Positions 5,777-8,001 of a stretch of DNA of 8,001 bases are shown in pieces. Position 1 is the first letter of the stretch, and each line of letters opens with the position of its first letter. The position numbers were made by a program, and so were the translations under genes. The DNA is from an uncultured Dehalococcoidia bacterium (GTDB lineage: Bacteria > Chloroflexota > Dehalococcoidia > Tepidiformales > Tepidiformaceae): contig CALMIW010000680.1 in the NCBI GenBank assembly GCA_937864275.1, positions 1 to 8,001 of the forward strand, given 5' to 3'. Under the pieces are notes generated by a model. The model had not been told where the DNA came from. It ran no database searches and was given only the letters and a program-made list of their open reading frames with translations.

Positions 5777-6961
5777 CTAGAGCATCCTGGCCATCTCGTC
5801 GGCGATGACGCCGACGGCGTGCTCGATCGTCTCCGGGTCGGCGGCGGTGAAGTTCATCCGGAGCGTGGCCGCGCCCTCTTCCTCGTTGACGTAGAAGTAG
5901 CGCCCGGGGACGAAGGCGACGCCGTGTTCGAGGACGCGCCGCTGCAGTTCGACGGCGTCGAACCCCTTCGGCCCTTCGACCCAGACGAACATGCCGCCTT
6001 CCGGGCGCGACCACTTGAAGTCCTCGGGCATGTGGCGTTCGAGGGCGTCGAGCATGGCCTGCTGGCGGGGGGCATAGAGCTCGATGATTTTGGGAAGTTG
6101 CCGGTCCAGGTAGCCGCCGGTCAGGTATTCGGCCGCGAGCGCCTGGGCGAGGGTGTTCGTGTGGAGGTCGACGCCCTGTCGCGCGGTCACGAGCCAGCGC
6201 TGGATGAACGCCGGCGCCACGCAGACTCCGATCCGGAGGCCGGGGGCGAAGGTCTTCGAAAGGGTGGTGGAGTAGACCACGTTGTCCGGTGCGAGCGATT
6301 TGATGGGCGGGACGCGCTGGCCGGTGTAGCGCAGGTCGCTGTAGGGGTCGTCTTCGAGCAGGAGCGTGTCGTGGCGTTTCAGGATGTCGGCGACCTGCTT
6401 CCGGCGGGCGAGCGGGAGCGTCCTGCCGGTGGGGTTTTGGAAGGTGGGGACGAGGTAGACGAGCTTCACGCGCTGGGCCGAGATGACACGTTCGAGGGAC
6501 TCGGGGATGAGTCCTTCGTCGTCGGTCTCGATCTCGAGGTAGTGCGGCTCGTAGGGATTGAATGCCTGGAGTGCGCCAAGGTAGGTCGTTGCTTCGACCG
6601 CGACATAATCCCCGGGCGAGATGATGGTCTTGCCCATGCCGTCGAGGAGGCTCTGGGAGCCGCTCATGATGAGGACGCCGTCGGCGGTGGTGGTCACGCC
6701 GCGGGCGGCCAGGTGAGGGACGAGCGCTTCGCGGAGCGGGCCCCAGCCCTCGCTGGCGTCGTACTGGAGCGCTTTGCTCCCGTACTTGCCGAGGACGGAG
6801 CCCATGAGCTCCTCCATGATTTCGAGCGGGAAGCTCTCGGCGGCCGGGAGGCCGCCGGCCAGTGAGATCATCCCGGGGGATGATGCGACTTTGAGGATCT
6901 CTCGGATGACGCTCGCCTCCATCAGGCGAGTGCGGTCGGCAAGCAGCTGTTGGTAATCCAT
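5777..6961 (-). CDS. PLP-dependent aminotransferase, fold type I (LysN/2-aminoadipate-like)
   Basis: A 394-residue cytosolic enzyme, normal length for the class. Visible motifs are ISLAGGLPAAESFP (32-45), the N-terminal substrate loop of the LysN/kynurenine-aminotransferase-II group; GSQSLLD (101-107), the phosphate-binding loop; QNPTG (175-179) with N176; EDDPY (203-207) with D204 and Y207; STTLSKTFAPGLRIG (231-245) with K236 as the Schiff-base lysine; and LRMNF (367-371) with R368 for the substrate carboxylate. All catalytic residues are present. It should transfer amino groups between an amino acid (2-aminoadipate, aromatic or branched-chain) and 2-oxoglutarate. The exact substrate cannot be read from sequence. 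It has no DNA-binding N-terminus, so it is not a MocR regulator. The gene begins 30 bp after the heliorhodopsin stop on the same strand and may be co-transcribed, though TATGCT eight bases before the ATG (6975-6970) could give it its own leaderless promoter. No Shine-Dalgarno is seen. Confidence 0.92.
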   Translation of the reverse strand: MDYQQLLADRTRLMEASVIREILKVASSPGMISLAGGLPAAESFPLEIMEELMGSVLGKYGSKALQYDASEGWGPLREALVPHLAARGVTTTADGVLIMSGSQSLLDGMGKTIISPGDYVAVEATTYLGALQAFNPYEPHYLEIETDDEGLIPESLERVISAQRVKLVYLVPTFQNPTGRTLPLARRKQVADILKRHDTLLLEDDPYSDLRYTGQRVPPIKSLAPDNVVYSTTLSKTFAPGLRIGVCVAPAFIQRWLVTARQGVDLHTNTLAQALAAEYLTGGYLDRQLPKIIELYAPRQQAMLDALERHMPEDFKWSRPEGGMFVWVEGPKGFDAVELQRRVLEHGVAFVPGRYFYVNEEEGAATLRMNFTAADPETIEHAVGVIADEMARML

Positions 6962-6969
6962 GGAGCCAA

Positions 6970-6975
6970 AGCATA
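6970..6975 (-). promoter_or_regulatory. Possible -10 box of the aminotransferase gene
   Basis: TATGCT on the minus strand lies in the 30-bp gap after the heliorhodopsin gene, eight bases before the aminotransferase ATG. There is no Shine-Dalgarno site, so a leaderless start is plausible. No -35 box is convincing. It matches the arrangement seen before the antitoxin and dnaE2. Confidence 0.3.
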
Positions 6976-6991
6976 GCTGCGGAGTGCGCTG

Positions 6992-7753
6992 CTAAACGAG
7001 TGTCGAGGCGAACACCTGCCAGGCGAGAGCCGACTTCGCGGTGAGGCTGAGGAAGATGTAGGCGGATTCGCCGAACAGGTAGTTCCGCCACGGCCCGATG
7101 CGCCGGTACTGCAGCCACATGTTGAGGGCGAAGCAGTTGAAGAAGATGAAGAGCGAAACGAAGATCCCGTAGACGAACCCGGGCGGCTCGGCGGCCAGCC
7201 CCGGGCTCCAGACGTAGATGCCGATCGCCAGCCAGGGGACCGCGCCAAAGAGGCAGCCGAACCAGAACAACAGCCAGTTGGGGCGGCCCGGCTGCTCGTA
7301 GTGCTCCATCGCGAGGCCGAAAAGGATCATGGCGGCATTCGCCGCGAACAGCCCGATGAGCGCCACGATCTCGCTGATCCCGGTGAGCATCGCGATGAGG
7401 ACGATCATCACCGAGGCGCTGACCGAGAATTCCACCCAGCGGGCATAGTTCCGCTGTTCGCGGAGGTTGGCCGTGTACCAGCCGAAGAACGGCCCGGCGA
7501 GGAGCCAGTGCGCGGCCGCGGAGATGAACACGAACGCGGCCACGCCCAGCGCGATGCGGATATCGAACTGGTGGCGAAGTGCGACCTCGGTGCCTGGCGG
7601 GCCCTCCATGAAGGTGCTGGTCACGGGGAGGACGAAGTCGTTGGCGAGCAGGAGGATGGCGACGCCTTGCCCGGCGTGGAGGAGGCCCATGAGGGCGTTG
7701 TAGCGGCGCAGGCGGCTCGCCTGTGCTTCGGTGACCGGGATGGTGCGATTCAA
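6992..7753 (-). CDS. Heliorhodopsin (retinal-binding seven-helix membrane protein)
   Basis: A 253-residue protein with seven hydrophobic helices at roughly 18-44, 65-90, 104-125, 127-148, 160-182, 190-214 and 226-250. Helix 7 carries SLTAKSALAWQVFASTL, with K240 as the retinal Schiff-base lysine and S236 one turn before it. Helix 3 has RWVEFSVSASVMIVLI, where E108 matches the heliorhodopsin counterion; type-1 rhodopsins use Asp here. H26 and H82 match the two conserved retinal-pocket histidines. Heliorhodopsins sit with the N-terminus in the cytoplasm, do not pump ions in most cases studied, have slow photocycles and are thought to be light sensors. Start: TTG 7753, because GGGAGG (7766-7761) lies seven bases upstream. 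The frame stays open to 7984, but that part overlaps another gene and is low-complexity. The gene lies 52 bp after a DUF6504-like fragment and 30 bp before an aminotransferase, all co-directional. No retinal-making gene is in the window. Confidence 0.95.
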   Translation of the reverse strand: MNRTIPVTEAQASRLRRYNALMGLLHAGQGVAILLLANDFVLPVTSTFMEGPPGTEVALRHQFDIRIALGVAAFVFISAAAHWLLAGPFFGWYTANLREQRNYARWVEFSVSASVMIVLIAMLTGISEIVALIGLFAANAAMILFGLAMEHYEQPGRPNWLLFWFGCLFGAVPWLAIGIYVWSPGLAAEPPGFVYGIFVSLFIFFNCFALNMWLQYRRIGPWRNYLFGESAYIFLSLTAKSALAWQVFASTLV

Positions 7754-7760
7754 GGGGCGT

Positions 7761-7766
7761 CCTCCC
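7761..7766 (-). promoter_or_regulatory. Ribosome binding site that fixes the heliorhodopsin TTG start
   Basis: GGGAGG on the minus strand, seven bases before TTG at 7753-7751. This is one of the strongest Shine-Dalgarno matches in the window and decides the start, as no ATG or GTG lies at a fitting distance. Confidence 0.75.
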
Positions 7767-7805
7767 GTGGTGGTGCTACAAGTACGAATCGGCGGAAGCT
7801 TACGA

Positions 7806-8001
7806 TCAGCCGCGGCGTTTGTCCGTGCTTTTCCCGGGCCGCGGACCGTCGTAGCCCTGGATGAACCAGCCGCCGCCGACGAGGTCGTGGTAGACGGTGA
7901 GCTTCCGGCCGTTCTCGAGTTCGACAGCGAAGTAGCGGCGGGCGATCTCCTCCCGCCCCCCTTCCTCGGCGGTGCGCCAGCCATCGTGGGGGGGGCGGGC
8001 G
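7806..8001 (-). CDS. C-terminal part of a DUF6504-like protein, probably the tail of an ImuB-like Y-family polymerase (runs off right edge)
   Basis: The last 64 codons are visible, ending at TGA (7808-7806). The core reads DGWRTAEEGGREEIARRYFA, then VELENGRKLTVYHDLVGGGWFIQGY. The pattern W-R-x-x-E-E..R-x-x-I-A-R-R-Y-F-x-V-x-L-x-(D/N)-G-R-x-L-T-V-Y-H-D-L matches the short domain (DUF6504, from memory) found at the C-terminus of many ImuB/DinB-like Y-family polymerases in Actinobacteria and Chloroflexota, and as a free small protein. After it comes a basic tail, GPRPGKSTDKRRG. In ImuB proteins this end follows the catalytically inactive polymerase part that binds the clamp and recruits DnaE2. 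Whether the gene is a full imuB or a stand-alone domain cannot be seen here. It is co-directional with the heliorhodopsin 52 bp downstream. The reading frame and strong third-position G/C support it as coding. Confidence 0.65.
   Translation of the reverse strand, partial: ARPPHDGWRTAEEGGREEIARRYFAVELENGRKLTVYHDLVGGGWFIQGYDGPRPGKSTDKRRG

Noticed and set aside
7077..7089. GAAC-N5-GTTC within the heliorhodopsin gene as a LexA site
   Set aside because: The spacing is five bases instead of four and the site is in the middle of the coding region.
5625..7118. Long frames overlapping the aminotransferase (5625-7118 minus, 5819-6865 plus)
   Set aside because: Shadow frames of a well-supported aminotransferase gene; low-complexity products.
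7754..7984. Upstream extension of the heliorhodopsin to an ATG at 7984
   Set aside because: The added 77 residues are low-complexity and overlap the DUF6504-like frame; heliorhodopsins start just before helix 1, and GGGAGG marks the TTG at 7753.

Overview
The window is high-GC DNA whose features best fit a monoderm (Gram-positive-type) bacterium, most likely a Chloroflexota lineage related to Dehalococcoidia/Tepidiformales. This is inference. The grounds are a heliorhodopsin gene (a family described mainly from monoderm prokaryotes), a perfect GAAC-N4-GTTC LexA box of the Gram-positive type, a secreted protein with a Thr/Pro-rich PTATPT-type linker as is common in Chloroflexota surface proteins, and several genes with a -10-like box only 6-8 nt from the start codon and no Shine-Dalgarno sequence (leaderless style). 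No RNA genes, insertion sequences or CRISPR arrays were seen.

Layout, left half: (1) the N-terminus of an aminoglycoside-phosphotransferase-like kinase runs off the left edge on the minus strand, with a leader that can fold over its ribosome binding site; (2) a divergent, cysteine-free, Tag-like HhH-GPD protein (304-786, +) ends at a strong stem-loop; (3) a convergent signal-peptide-bearing surface protein (851-1651, -); (4) a small antitoxin-like gene (1826-2020, +) overlaps a RelE/ParE-type toxin reading frame (2017-2312, +) that is broken by one missing base; (5) a LexA/SOS box (2310-2325) overlaps the toxin stop and lies just before dnaE2 (2336-5659, +), an error-prone polymerase of the DnaE2/ImuC family.

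Right half, all minus strand and convergent with dnaE2: reading from the right edge, a 64-codon C-terminal piece resembling the DUF6504 tail of ImuB-like Y-family polymerases (7806-8001), then a heliorhodopsin (6992-7753) with retinal lysine and counterion glutamate intact, then a fold-type-I PLP aminotransferase of the LysN/2-aminoadipate type (5777-6961). Gaps are 52 and 30 bp, so the three could be one transcription unit.

Taken together, the window is rich in DNA-damage genes (Tag-like protein, SOS-controlled dnaE2, probable ImuB tail), with a light-sensing heliorhodopsin between the two translesion-synthesis parts. That arrangement is the most interesting feature. A light-linked DNA-repair/mutagenesis neighbourhood is a hypothesis here, not a demonstrated system.
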